64,000 nt of DNA from Spirosoma arboris (lineage in GTDB: Bacteria > Bacteroidota > Bacteroidia > Cytophagales > Spirosomataceae). Shown here piece after piece: positions 1 to 6,966 of this stretch (its first letter is position 1; every line of letters begins with the position of its first letter). The stretch lies in contig NZ_WPIN01000029.1 of NCBI RefSeq assembly GCF_009754945.1, positions 18,346 through 82,345 of the forward strand, given 5' to 3'. The position numbers were made by a program, and so were the translations under genes. A model generated the notes under the pieces. The model was given only the letters and a program-made list of their open reading frames with translations, did not search any database and had not been told where the DNA came from.

Positions 1-99
1 CCCTAAATAAGGCGACGAATAGGATGAAGGCGCAACATCTTTCTTGCCTGAACAACTGGCCAATAGCAGTACTAACAAAAGAAGTCGATAGGAGCTCAT
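1..99 (-). CDS. Lipoprotein, N-terminal part (cut by window edge)
   Basis: Reading leftwards from the ATG at 97-99, 33 codons stay open to the window edge. The peptide begins MSSYRLLLLVLLLASCSGKK, a textbook lipoprotein signal: short charged start, leucine-rich core, lipobox LASC with the acylated cysteine at residue 17. After the cysteine comes a short Ser/Lys-rich linker. The product is therefore expected to be exported and anchored in a membrane. Nothing of the mature domain is visible, so no function can be given. It follows the LytTR and small membrane protein genes on the same strand and may be transcribed with them. Confidence 0.6.
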   Translation of the reverse strand, partial: MSSYRLLLLVLLLASCSGKKDVAPSSYSSPYLG

Positions 100-192
100 G
101 GAACTAGTGATAAGGGTGTTAACCTAAAGGCTAATACAAGTCAAGTCTAATCAGTACCTGCACTTGTTGCCTGATCCAGCCTGAACGGATTA

Positions 193-396
193 CTAGATAG
201 TTCGGCTTCTAAGGAAGCGAAATCCTGCATAGGAATACAATAAAATCCCCCCTGTATCGCGAATGGCCTCATTATGATCTCTGGCGAAGATTCCTGTCCT
301 GTAGTCCTGAATCCAGTCAATCAACGCCCAGCAATAGATAGCAAAGCCTAGCAGGCCAGCCAGCAAAAATGCGATAATGAGCAATGAATTCTTCAT
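193..396 (-). CDS. Small membrane protein, unknown function
   Basis: A 67-residue protein if started at the internal Met (396), which is followed at once by a hydrophobic segment (NSLLIIAFLLAGLLGFAIYCW) that would be one transmembrane helix. The reading frame extends eight codons further to 420, but these are charged and would spoil the signal; an AAAGAG sequence upstream of 396 also favours the shorter form. The remainder is soluble and has a Gly-Gly-Ile-Leu-Leu-Tyr patch. It lies just downstream of the LytTR gene on the same strand, so the two are probably co-transcribed. Many LytTR regulators sit next to a membrane partner, but no known partner family is recognised here. Confidence 0.5.
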   Translation of the reverse strand: MKNSLLIIAFLLAGLLGFAIYCWALIDWIQDYRTGIFARDHNEAIRDTGGILLYSYAGFRFLRSRTI

Positions 397-420
397 AACG
401 TTCTCTTTAAAGGAATACAC

Positions 421-801
421 CTACCAGCTAGCCATTAATGCATCGGTTTCTAAACTTATTCCACTGATTTTCGCTAATACCGGCTCAATTCGTCTACGGG
501 AAACCTTTGATTTGTAGTTATTCAGTAAACAAATCTCCAGCTGACTAGCATCAAAGAGATCGATCGATTGAATGAATAGTGGGTTAATCAGCTCTGATTT
601 ATGAACTCGAACAAAGCCAGGTAAATGGGTCTCAAACCATTTGAGTGTCAGTGCGATTAGTACGGGAGCTGCCTGAGTAGAAAGATATAGCCAGGTGTAA
701 TTACCATCACCCTGCAAGCGGATAATGGCTTTTACTGAAAAGGGTTTTCCAAGACCAGGCAATTTGATAAAATCGGGCCCACTATTGACAAAATCATTCA
801 T
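421..801 (-). CDS. Stand-alone LytTR DNA-binding protein
   Basis: A 126-residue protein that is almost entirely a LytTR domain: the GNYTWLYLST strand near residues 33-42, ALTLKWFETHLPGF with the following RVHKSELINPLFI, and the closing KVSRRRIEPVL. These match the LytTR pattern 'Y..i...dG......tl..le..L...f.RvHrs.lvN...i' that binds DNA with beta strands. Normal LytTR response regulators carry an N-terminal receiver domain; none is present here, and there is no room for one. It would act as a cytoplasmic transcription regulator whose input is unknown, perhaps through protein contact. A paralogue with the same layout lies at 5138-5557. Confidence 0.8.
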   Translation of the reverse strand: MNDFVNSGPDFIKLPGLGKPFSVKAIIRLQGDGNYTWLYLSTQAAPVLIALTLKWFETHLPGFVRVHKSELINPLFIQSIDLFDASQLEICLLNNYKSKVSRRRIEPVLAKISGISLETDALMASW

Positions 802-1625
802 TTAGAAAGCAGTTAAAGTGATTAGGTGGATTATATCAGACTTCTCCTCGTCAGGTCACGATCCGACCGCCAGGAAATACCTATAAATTCAGTTGATAAA
901 TAAGAGGCACACTTTATCACAGAAACAGCTAACCTGTTCACTATGAACCAATACGAGCCATAAACGAATCGTTTGTCGTTCGTTTGCGCTTTAGCCAAAG
1001 CGTGTTATAAAAGAAACTGAGAGAATCCTAAATAGAGAGGAGAAACACTCTGATTGCCTGTATAGAGAGTGTGGGAAGTGAGGCTGTAATACCTGGAACG
1101 GTGGAGCTGTAGAGCAGAATTTGCAAAAATGAGTAGAAAAGGGTCAAGGGCAATTGGGTCGAAAGATGGCTCACCGAGGAAAGCCGTTTTAGCTGAGCGT
1201 CGCTGTCGATCAGTCAGGAAAGCATTTTTTAAAGCTGCAAGAATAGGGTTCATGGTAACTAATTTAAATGGTTAATATCGACCAGTTTTTAGGTGAGTGT
1301 GGAGTAAACACCGATACCATGCGAAAAGGCAAGCATCGTTGGTTGGCTATATACGCTTAAACGAGTACCCTATAAAAATGTTTAACGCTCTACAATGGCT
1401 GACTTAGTAAGTATTGAACGCTTTCAATAGCCGCCAGCCATGCATAATACAAGCAGAGAATTCAGCTCTATAATGTCACTATATTTTAAATTTTGTGTCT
1501 GAAAAAGGCAGTTGATAAAGTTTACAGGCTTCCTTCCACTTAAAACAGATCCCATTTTAACAAATCGACCCGGGCCAAGTTGTGATGGACAGTTTCTCAC
1601 CTTTACTTAAAATTTATCAACGATT
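802..1625. other. Sparse region
   Basis: This 820-bp stretch holds one doubtful open frame, 1005-1253 on the minus strand (82 residues, no signal peptide, no domain, unremarkable composition), which I would not call a gene with any confidence. The rest is AT-rich with no clear hairpin, repeat or RNA gene. It separates the leftward LytTR gene from the rightward lipoprotein gene and so probably contains promoters for both. Confidence 0.4.
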
Positions 1626-2213
1626 ATGAGACCATTTTCCAGACTTCTACTGGCAACGCTTTTGAGCACGATTATCTTTTCATCCTGTAGCCGCCCTGTG
1701 GCTTATTTCCAGCCCACGGCTCGCCAGCAGTTTACCTCTACCCAGTCAATTGTTTCAGTCAAGCCAACTGAAGCCAGTGCGTCCGATCTGATCGAAACCG
1801 AACCTGCTGTAGCAGTTTCTCCATCTGAACCGATCATACAAACCAAACAGGCTATTAGTCAGGTAGAAACCTATGTACGCAACGATAGTAAACTGGCGTC
1901 AAATAAAAAGTTAGCCAAACGCATAGCCAGAGTAAATGAATTACTCTCGGCCCCAAAGACTCAGGAGGCTTTGGCTACCAAAACCACGACTACCAAAACA
2001 ACTCTTGCTCAGCGCCTTATGCTCAAGCAGGTAGATAAAAAAATAAAGAATCATTTGTCGCCTGAGAAGCCTATGGCTAAGTCGGTTCTGACCATTGGCC
2101 TGATCATCGGTATTATTGGTCTGATACTTCTCCTGCTTAATGTCGCTTCTCCTTTGGGGATTATCGCCCTGCTTGTGGGACTTGTCCTTATCCTGGTCGA
2201 TTTGATACGGTAG
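1626..2213 (+). CDS. Lipoprotein with C-terminal membrane hairpin
   Basis: A 195-residue protein. Residues 1-21 form a lipoprotein signal ending in a Ser-Ser-Cys lipobox (FSSC). Residues 22-150 are Ser/Thr/Lys/Gln-rich, low in hydrophobics and probably disordered, with two TKTTTTK-like patches. Residues about 152-195 are strongly hydrophobic with a Pro-Leu-Gly turn in the middle (VASPLG), giving two membrane helices. Such small membrane-anchored proteins are common in Cytophagales and have no assigned role. The next gene, also a two-helix membrane peptide, is 130 bp downstream on the same strand; together they may be an envelope-stress pair, which is inference only. Confidence 0.7.
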   Translation: MRPFSRLLLATLLSTIIFSSCSRPVAYFQPTARQQFTSTQSIVSVKPTEASASDLIETEPAVAVSPSEPIIQTKQAISQVETYVRNDSKLASNKKLAKRIARVNELLSAPKTQEALATKTTTTKTTLAQRLMLKQVDKKIKNHLSPEKPMAKSVLTIGLIIGIIGLILLLLNVASPLGIIALLVGLVLILVDLIR

Positions 2214-2343
2214 CTTACCATAGCTGGTAGTCTAGCTTATTGACCGATGCGGATAGCTTTGAATTAGATCTATCAACTCACTTTTCCAATTTTTAAATAA
2301 GGGCGAAAGTCCACTAGTTTTTCAACTTTAAACGAATATTGAC

Positions 2344-2511
2344 ATGGGCAATCTATTGTACACCATCGCAGTGATATTAATTATTATCTGGCTGCTAGGC
2401 TTCTTAGGTGTTTTAGGCGCTGGCATGGCTGGCAGTGGTTTAATTCACATCTTACTGGTAATTGCTGTTATTGCTATTATTCTTCGATTAATTCAGGGCC
2501 GAAGTGTTTAA
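2344..2511 (+). CDS. lmo0937-family small membrane protein
   Basis: A 55-residue peptide starting MGNLLYTIAVILIIIWLLGF and ending RLIQGRSV. It has two transmembrane helices split by a Gly-rich turn (GVLGAGMAGSG), the signature layout of the lmo0937 family of tiny membrane proteins found in many bacteria, including Bacteroidota. The family has no known biochemical role; several members respond to stress. The ATG, the uninterrupted frame and the strong terminator 20 bp after the stop support a real gene. It probably shares a transcript with the lipoprotein upstream. Confidence 0.75.
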   Translation: MGNLLYTIAVILIIIWLLGFLGVLGAGMAGSGLIHILLVIAVIAIILRLIQGRSV

Positions 2512-2530
2512 TAGGCAATAGCGCTTGTAA

Positions 2531-2587
2531 CGCTCAAAAAAAACGACCACTGGCAACTACGTCGCCAGTGGTCGTTTTTTTTGAGCG
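2531..2587. terminator. Strong bidirectional terminator
   Basis: A perfect 24-bp inverted repeat (arms 2531-2554 and 2564-2587) with a 9-nt loop. The outer arms are A8 on the left and T8 on the right, so on either strand a GC stem (CGACCACTGGC) is followed by a T run. It ends the 1626-2511 transcript. Confidence 0.9.
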
Positions 2588-2612
2588 ATTTTATAGTTTA
2601 GTTTTAAATTTG
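2581..2612 (+). promoter_or_regulatory. Putative Bacteroidota-type promoter of the S41 peptidase gene
   Basis: TTG at 2581-2583 and TAAATTTG at 2605-2612 fit the Bacteroidota sigma-ABfr consensus TTTG...TAnnTTTG, with 21 bp between them (the usual spacing is about 19). The -7 box is 48 bp before the ATG of the peptidase at 2661. The left box overlaps the end of the terminator stem. Confidence 0.4.
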
Positions 2613-2660
2613 AGTTAAGCATCTAACCGAAAATTGGTAAAAATCGACAATTACTGATCT

Positions 2661-3788
2661 ATGCCTAAACCCGTTAGCGTTTTCCTAATCCTATTCATCT
2701 GCTTATTGACTGAGTTGTGTCTTGCTCAAGTGAGACAAAAACCAAGTCAACCCATATCGTCAACCTGCTCCTGTTCTGCAATTCTTGACGAAACGATTGA
2801 TAAGATTAGCCGGATTTATGCGGGCTTCCAGGATAAGGTCAATCTTCAAACCCAGGCGCAGTACAATCAACTCGTTCAAACCGTTCGGAAACAAGCTCGA
2901 CAAGCTGACTCACAAACCACCTGTCGGGATGTGCTAAAAGCATATACGAGCTTTTTTAAGGATAGCCATGTCTTTGTCATCTGGCGCCAATCGGCCTCTC
3001 AGCGTACCGTATATGCCGAGGCAGTTAAAAACCGCTCGGATCTGGTCGAATTTAAACAACTCAATCAGGACTATCTCTATGTCAAACTATCGCTATTCAA
3101 TCAACGGGAGGTTGATCGATTAGACAGTTTACTGAGAGCCAATCAGGACTTGATAGCCAAAACACCGAATCTGATTTTTGATCTTCGGGGCAATGGAGGA
3201 GGCAACGCCAGTACGACCGATGAAATGATTAAACTCATTTACACCAATCCCATTGTATATCCAGCCTGGGATTACCGGTCGAGCCCCGAACGAATCCAGG
3301 CCACATTAGATGAACTGGCGGGATATCAGAAAGATACCGTGGCGAATGCTTTTTTCTATCAGCGAGCCAAACAATTACTAAAAGACATGCTGGCCAATCC
3401 AGGTGGATTGGTGCGGGAAGGAGAAGCCTTAACGCGTACTGCCGATGTAGACCCGGCGGCCAACCCCCGGCGAGTTGCGTTTTTAATTGATAAAGGCTGT
3501 GGCAGTTCGACTGAATTTTTTGTCTTCGAGGGTAAACAGAGTAAGAAAGTGACGCTGTTTGGTACCAATACGTTTGGGGTCATGGATTACGGCAGTGACC
3601 AAAACTTTAATTTATGCGATGGTACCTTCAACTTAGCCGTCCCATGGGGGCGTAATGGTTGGGTGCGCCAGTATCGAATCGATACGATAGGTTTTGCTCC
3701 AGATGTTCGAATTCCGGCAGGAGAGAAAGATTGGGTTGCCTTTGTGCAACGCTACTACCAAAAGTCCGATGCTACGCTAAGGAAGTAA
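2661..3788 (+). CDS. Secreted S41-family peptidase
   Basis: A 375-residue protein. Residues 1-22 are a signal peptide ending LCLAQ. A cysteine-rich patch (STCSCS, 34-39) follows and then a helical N-terminal region. The S41 (C-terminal processing peptidase) catalytic fold starts near 165: FDLRGNGGGN at 173-182 is the typical substrate-binding loop, and IDKGCGSSTEFF at 276-287 is the nucleophile region, with Ser282/283. GTNTFGVMDYG at 301-311 is the following glycine loop. There is no obvious PDZ domain, unlike Prc or CtpA, so this is the short, lipoprotein- or periplasm-type S41 common in Bacteroidota. It should act in the periplasm or outside the cell. Monocistronic, between a strong terminator and an opposite-strand gene. 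Substrate unknown. Confidence 0.8.
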   Translation: MPKPVSVFLILFICLLTELCLAQVRQKPSQPISSTCSCSAILDETIDKISRIYAGFQDKVNLQTQAQYNQLVQTVRKQARQADSQTTCRDVLKAYTSFFKDSHVFVIWRQSASQRTVYAEAVKNRSDLVEFKQLNQDYLYVKLSLFNQREVDRLDSLLRANQDLIAKTPNLIFDLRGNGGGNASTTDEMIKLIYTNPIVYPAWDYRSSPERIQATLDELAGYQKDTVANAFFYQRAKQLLKDMLANPGGLVREGEALTRTADVDPAANPRRVAFLIDKGCGSSTEFFVFEGKQSKKVTLFGTNTFGVMDYGSDQNFNLCDGTFNLAVPWGRNGWVRQYRIDTIGFAPDVRIPAGEKDWVAFVQRYYQKSDATLRK

Positions 3789-3801
3789 CGGATCTTTTTT
3801 C

Positions 3802-3948
3802 TTAAAAACTATCTCTTCGTGAGCTATCGGGCACGGCGACAATCTTGCCATCTGCTCCCCGTTTTACCCGAATGCCAATAGGCTGCTTCCTGGATTGGCT
3901 GTTGCATGCCAGCAGGGTTAATAACAATAAAAGTGCTGTTGCTTTCAT
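3802..3948 (-). CDS. Tiny lipoprotein
   Basis: A 48-residue protein read from the ATG at 3946-3948. It begins MKATALLLLLTLLACNSQSR, an ideal lipoprotein signal with lipobox LLAC and the acylated cysteine at residue 15. The mature part is only about 33 residues, basic, with a GADGKIVAVPDSS segment that resembles the start of a small beta hairpin. The two stop codons of this gene and the S41 peptidase face each other only 14 bp apart. The clean signal makes it a real gene despite its size; the function is unknown. Confidence 0.6.
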   Translation of the reverse strand: MKATALLLLLTLLACNSQSRKQPIGIRVKRGADGKIVAVPDSSRRDSF

Positions 3949-4060
3949 GGGGTTAAGTTACGCAAAACGTCGATATCAAAGCCACGAAGATGGATCGGAA
4001 ATGGATGCACCGGAGTGATAACTAAACGGCCTGAGTTTGGTTGACACAGTTACTAAAAAA

Positions 4061-4085
4061 ATGCCGACTCGATCCGAGTCGGCAT
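4061..4085 (-). terminator. Repeat-family hairpin terminator, copy A
   Basis: Perfect 11-bp stem ATGCCGACTCG / CGAGTCGGCAT with a 3-nt loop. An A7 run on its left becomes a T run on the minus strand, so it works best for leftward transcripts. Confidence 0.65.
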
Positions 4086-4457
4086 TTCATTATTATCCAC
4101 ACCACTATGTACTGCTTAGGCACATAGCTACTTTAAACGTAAAAGGGCAAAGTCTCACGGTTATACTAATCCAGACCTTTTAGGTCCATGGGTAATGTGG
4201 ATTAGAATACGAAAACACCTGCCTTACTGGGAATAGCCTTGTTTGACCCTATTTTAGTAGTATTGAAAGGCGGATGGGAATAATCAGACTAGTTTTATAA
4301 CGTTATTCATTCAGTCATTACTAAAGGAAGCATAAACAATGATCCGATCTTGCTTTTTAAGTGGCAAAATAAACTGACTATTAGGTAAGTATCTTTGTAT
4401 TAGTAGAGTAAATTTACTAGTACTTAAGGTAAGTATAAATGCTTAAAATAGGTATAT

Positions 4458-4465
4458 TAGCTTTG
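4458..4465 (+). promoter_or_regulatory. Putative -7 box TAGCTTTG
   Basis: An exact match to the Bacteroidota -7 consensus TAnnTTTG, 20 bp before the ATG at 4485. No clear TTG -33 box is seen at the standard distance. Another match, TATCTTTG, lies at 4390-4397, so the assignment is tentative. Confidence 0.3.
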
Positions 4466-4484
4466 TTATTCACCGTAACAACAT

Positions 4485-4769
4485 ATGAAAGCATCCATGC
4501 CTAAAAGCTCCTTGCCGAGCTTTGAATATCGTCTGATGGAAGGACTTCACAAAGCCATACCTGGCGCATTGGCCTTCATTGAAGTTGACAATCCATCGTT
4601 TCAGGGGCGCCTTATCACGATCTGCGATGAAGCGGCTGACATTACCATTCAGCATAAACTTCTCGATACTGAAGTTAATGAGTGGAGGGGCGATTCCGAA
4701 CAGTTATATATATCGCTGCTAATTGAGGAGTTGAAAGTTGCCTTCAACGCGAGAAAAAAAGCACTCTAA
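4485..4769 (+). CDS. Hypothetical protein, 94 aa
   Basis: A small soluble protein with no signal peptide and no domain I recognise. Residues 14-40 look amphipathic (EYRLMEGLHKAIPGALAFIEVD), residues 44-62 give alternating hydrophobic strands, and the C-terminus is a basic helix (LLIEELKVAFNARKK). Mixed alpha/beta content and ordinary composition make it a plausible small gene. A second Met five codons in (4500) could be the true start. It is preceded by a -7-like promoter box and stands alone. Function unknown. Confidence 0.5.
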   Translation: MKASMPKSSLPSFEYRLMEGLHKAIPGALAFIEVDNPSFQGRLITICDEAADITIQHKLLDTEVNEWRGDSEQLYISLLIEELKVAFNARKKAL

Positions 4770-5137
4770 AGCTGCGCACTTTATCCACTATCCCCAGGTA
4801 CTCACAATGAGTGAGCATCAGCAGGACTCAGTGTAGTCTTGTATAGTAAAAACGGGAAAAAGACGGTATGTAATGGGGTGTTTTTCCCCTATTCTGGAAG
4901 GGGAAATGTCTCGATTATTGATACCGCTTTTACAATCTATCCATGCAAGAACTATAAGTTATCTGAACCCATAGCTAAAGAAGGCTTCTTCGCTCAATCT
5001 GAGCAAAAGCAGCCTGAAAGTACCTTTTGACATTCGTTACGTTTTATTGCTTTTGGGCTCAAAAGTGCTTTACATAAAGCGCTGTATTTCACAAGTAGCA
5101 TAAGCCTGACTATGTCTGGGCTTAGCTACGGGGAGAT
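4770..5137. other. Intergenic region
   Basis: The 368 bp hold an open frame at 4839-5030 that I judge accidental: no signal, low complexity around GGGAAAAAGACGG and a TTTCCCC / GGGGAAA inverted repeat inside it. Nothing else is recognisable. The end of the region should contain the promoter of the LytTR gene at 5138. Confidence 0.35.
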
Positions 5138-5557
5138 ATGAGTTGGTCTCTCCAGCTACTTGTTTCTATGATTTATTATTTAAAACATCAACCAGCAGAG
5201 GTGGTTGATCTGCTAGCCTGGCCCCCGCTTCGGGTCTATAACAATGCCACGGGCGCACAATGGCTATCGATAGCTGACTTAATATATTTAGAAGGAGTAG
5301 CCAATTATACCTGGCTACACTGGGCAGATGGTCGGCGAGTGCTAATTCCTTATACGTTAAAACGATTGGAATCCCAATTGCCTGACGCCTGGTTTCTACG
5401 GCTGCACCGGCAGTATCTAGTCAACCGTCAGTTTATTGAGCGGGTAGAATTGACGATAGATAAGCCACAGATTCAGTTGATTACGGGCCTGTATTTACCT
5501 ATTTCCCGGCGTCGCTGGGTATTACTTCGTCAGCATCTTTGCCTTCAGAAGCCATAG
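5138..5557 (+). CDS. Stand-alone LytTR DNA-binding protein
   Basis: A 139-residue protein. Residues about 42-130 form a LytTR domain: LSIADLIYLEGVANYTWLHW, a variable loop (ADGRRVLIP), YTLKRLESQLPD, then FLRLHRQYLVNRQFIERVEL with the conserved Arg-x-His, and LPISRRRWVLL at the end. There is no receiver domain, only a short N-terminal extension. A GGGGAG sequence just before 5138 favours that ATG; an alternative start is 5168. It shares its layout with the LytTR protein at 421-801, and the two are likely paralogues. It would bind direct-repeat operators; its targets and signal are unknown. Confidence 0.8.
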   Translation: MSWSLQLLVSMIYYLKHQPAEVVDLLAWPPLRVYNNATGAQWLSIADLIYLEGVANYTWLHWADGRRVLIPYTLKRLESQLPDAWFLRLHRQYLVNRQFIERVELTIDKPQIQLITGLYLPISRRRWVLLRQHLCLQKP

Positions 5558-5945
5558 GTGATCCAGTCACTGGTTTTTATCTACTCCTTACGGATAGCTA
5601 GCTACCCTTTAGCGAACTATTAAGATTTATTTCTTTTCCAGCAATTGCTTCACCAGCTTCGCTAACTCGTCGAGCCTTGCCTGTTGCTTGTCAAGTTGGT
5701 TTTGCCTGGTCTGGTCAGCCTTTTCTAATTGGATACTATACAAGGTCAATTCCTCGACCTGCTCTAGCAGCATAGCATTCATTTTTACTAAATCGACCCC
5801 ATTGAAAACTACTTTCCAAATCTCACTTACCTTTCTATCGCTCAGCCTATAAACAGGTATAGTGGAAATAGTCGAGCCGTATCGCCGAAATCTCCAGACA
5901 ATCCATTAGCTGTAAATAGTCATAATATCTTATCACCCTAACGAC
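5558..5945. other. Intergenic region holding a gene relic
   Basis: The 388 bp between two rightward genes contain the minus-strand C-terminal relic described at 5627-5809. Between 5810 and 5945 no further homology, hairpin or open frame is recognisable; this part presumably drives the lipoprotein at 5946. Confidence 0.5.
5627..5809 (-). pseudogene. C-terminal relic of a beta-roll surface protein
   Basis: Reading leftwards, this frame encodes a peptide with NGVDLVKMNAMLLEQVEELT, then LYSIQLEKADQ, and ends LVKQLLEKK followed by a stop. The same run closes the intact proteins at 46932-48512 (GVDLVKMNATFLEKVEELTL) and 50646-52136 (LEKIEELTLYSIQLEKTSQQ, ending LVKGLLEKK). Only the C-terminal coiled-coil part is left; there is no start codon, no repeat domain and no signal peptide. 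Just upstream the match decays (SEIWKVVFNG in place of SATEVVEKG). It is a truncated copy left by rearrangement. Confidence 0.75.
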
Positions 5946-6827
5946 ATGAACACAACACGTTTACTTCAGGGCTTGGGCAGCCTGCTACTTTTTATTAGTT
6001 TTTTCGGCTGCACCGACCATCGAATTCCCTCGGTTACACCAGGAGCGACCCGACTACGGGTTAAAACAATAACTCAGGAGGGGTCAAATGGTACCTCAAA
6101 GGTGAGTGCATTTAAATACGACGCGCAAGGACGACTTAGTCTGATTATTGGGTATCAGACACCCGACAGTAGCACAGCATCACTAGAAAATACAATTTTT
6201 CAATATGATGCCCAAAATCGGCTCACGCAAGCTCAGCACTCGCAAATCCGACCTGGATCGTATACTGAAACCTACACCTTTACGTACAATGGAGCAGGTC
6301 AGGTGTCGGGATTGCGTAACATGCCGTCTACATTTGGTGTAGGCATCCAGTACAACTCCGCTAATCAGCCATCGACATATACTAAAGGAATTAACGTAGG
6401 TGGTCTTCTGTCCAGCGGAAGTGGTTCGTTCACCTTTACCGGGAATAACGTAACTGCATCCTCTGACCTATTTACCGTAACCCGTTTAGGGGAGCCTTCA
6501 TCCGCTCCAAAGTACGGCTGGTCGGCAAACACCACCTTTACATACGATGATAAAATAAATCCGTTTTATGGTGTATTTATCATTCCCGCGCCGGGCGTGT
6601 TTCTACCTTCTGCCGGTGTGGGATCGTTTGGTCCTTTCTACACGTATTACGGAGGAATAGATAATAAGCTTAACTTTAGCCAGAACAACGTAGCCTCAGC
6701 TACAGATGGGGGAGTCGTCACTCTATACTCGTACACCTACAACGCTGCTGATCTACCAACCAAGCGTGTGACGGCGCGTGGTAATAGTGTCGTGGAAACT
6801 TTATACTTCGAGTACGAAAACTATTAG
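5946..6827 (+). CDS. YD-repeat-like lipoprotein
   Basis: A 293-residue protein. It has a lipoprotein signal (LLLFISFFGC, Cys22). The mature part holds strand pairs of the YD/RHS type: AFKYDAQGRLSLI near 56-68, FQYDAQNRLTQAQ near 88-100, YTFTYNGAGQVSG, and closing YSYTYNAADLPTKR and YFEYENY. Proteins of this build are abundant in Bacteroidota as surface or periplasmic lipoproteins; their role is not known. It shares the layout, the terminal YEYEAY/YEYENY and the 'DDKxNPFY' motif with the lipoprotein at 11397-12176, so the two are paralogues. A terminator follows 50 bp after the stop. Confidence 0.75.
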   Translation: MNTTRLLQGLGSLLLFISFFGCTDHRIPSVTPGATRLRVKTITQEGSNGTSKVSAFKYDAQGRLSLIIGYQTPDSSTASLENTIFQYDAQNRLTQAQHSQIRPGSYTETYTFTYNGAGQVSGLRNMPSTFGVGIQYNSANQPSTYTKGINVGGLLSSGSGSFTFTGNNVTASSDLFTVTRLGEPSSAPKYGWSANTTFTYDDKINPFYGVFIIPAPGVFLPSAGVGSFGPFYTYYGGIDNKLNFSQNNVASATDGGVVTLYSYTYNAADLPTKRVTARGNSVVETLYFEYENY

Positions 6828-6876
6828 GGGATACTTGGTGGGAGTGCTATTAGTCAGATAACTAAATGAAAATAAT

Positions 6877-6905
6877 AAAGCCCCAACCGTGAGGAAGGGG
6901 CTTTT
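6877..6905. terminator. Terminator between convergent genes
   Basis: AAAGCCCC (6877-6884) pairs with GGGGCTTTT (6897-6905) around a 12-nt loop. The A and T flanks let it serve both the rightward lipoprotein and the leftward metalloprotease. Confidence 0.7.
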
Positions 6906-6966
6906 GGTTGTTTAATTCAGATACTCAATGAATAACTGACATAGCAAGCGGAGTGTGCAAATGGCT

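Larger units (their letters stand above)
3949..4484. other. Intergenic region with copy A of the dispersed repeat
   Basis: The 536 bp between the tiny lipoprotein and the next rightward gene contains a hairpin of the ATGCCGAC family (4061-4085) in reverse orientation compared with the copies near 10.3, 20.8 and 48.8 kb. On the minus strand it is preceded by GGTGTGGATAATAATGAA, close to the GGTGTGGATTAGAATGAA of the 20.8-kb copy. A second ATGTGGATTAGAATA string lies at about 4196-4210 on the plus strand. The rest is AT-rich and carries a likely promoter. Confidence 0.5.

Noticed and set aside
1005..1253. 82-aa leftward frame
   Set aside because: No signal peptide, domain or neighbours that support it; kept only as a remark.
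4839..5030. 63-aa rightward frame
   Set aside because: Low complexity, internal inverted repeat, no domain.
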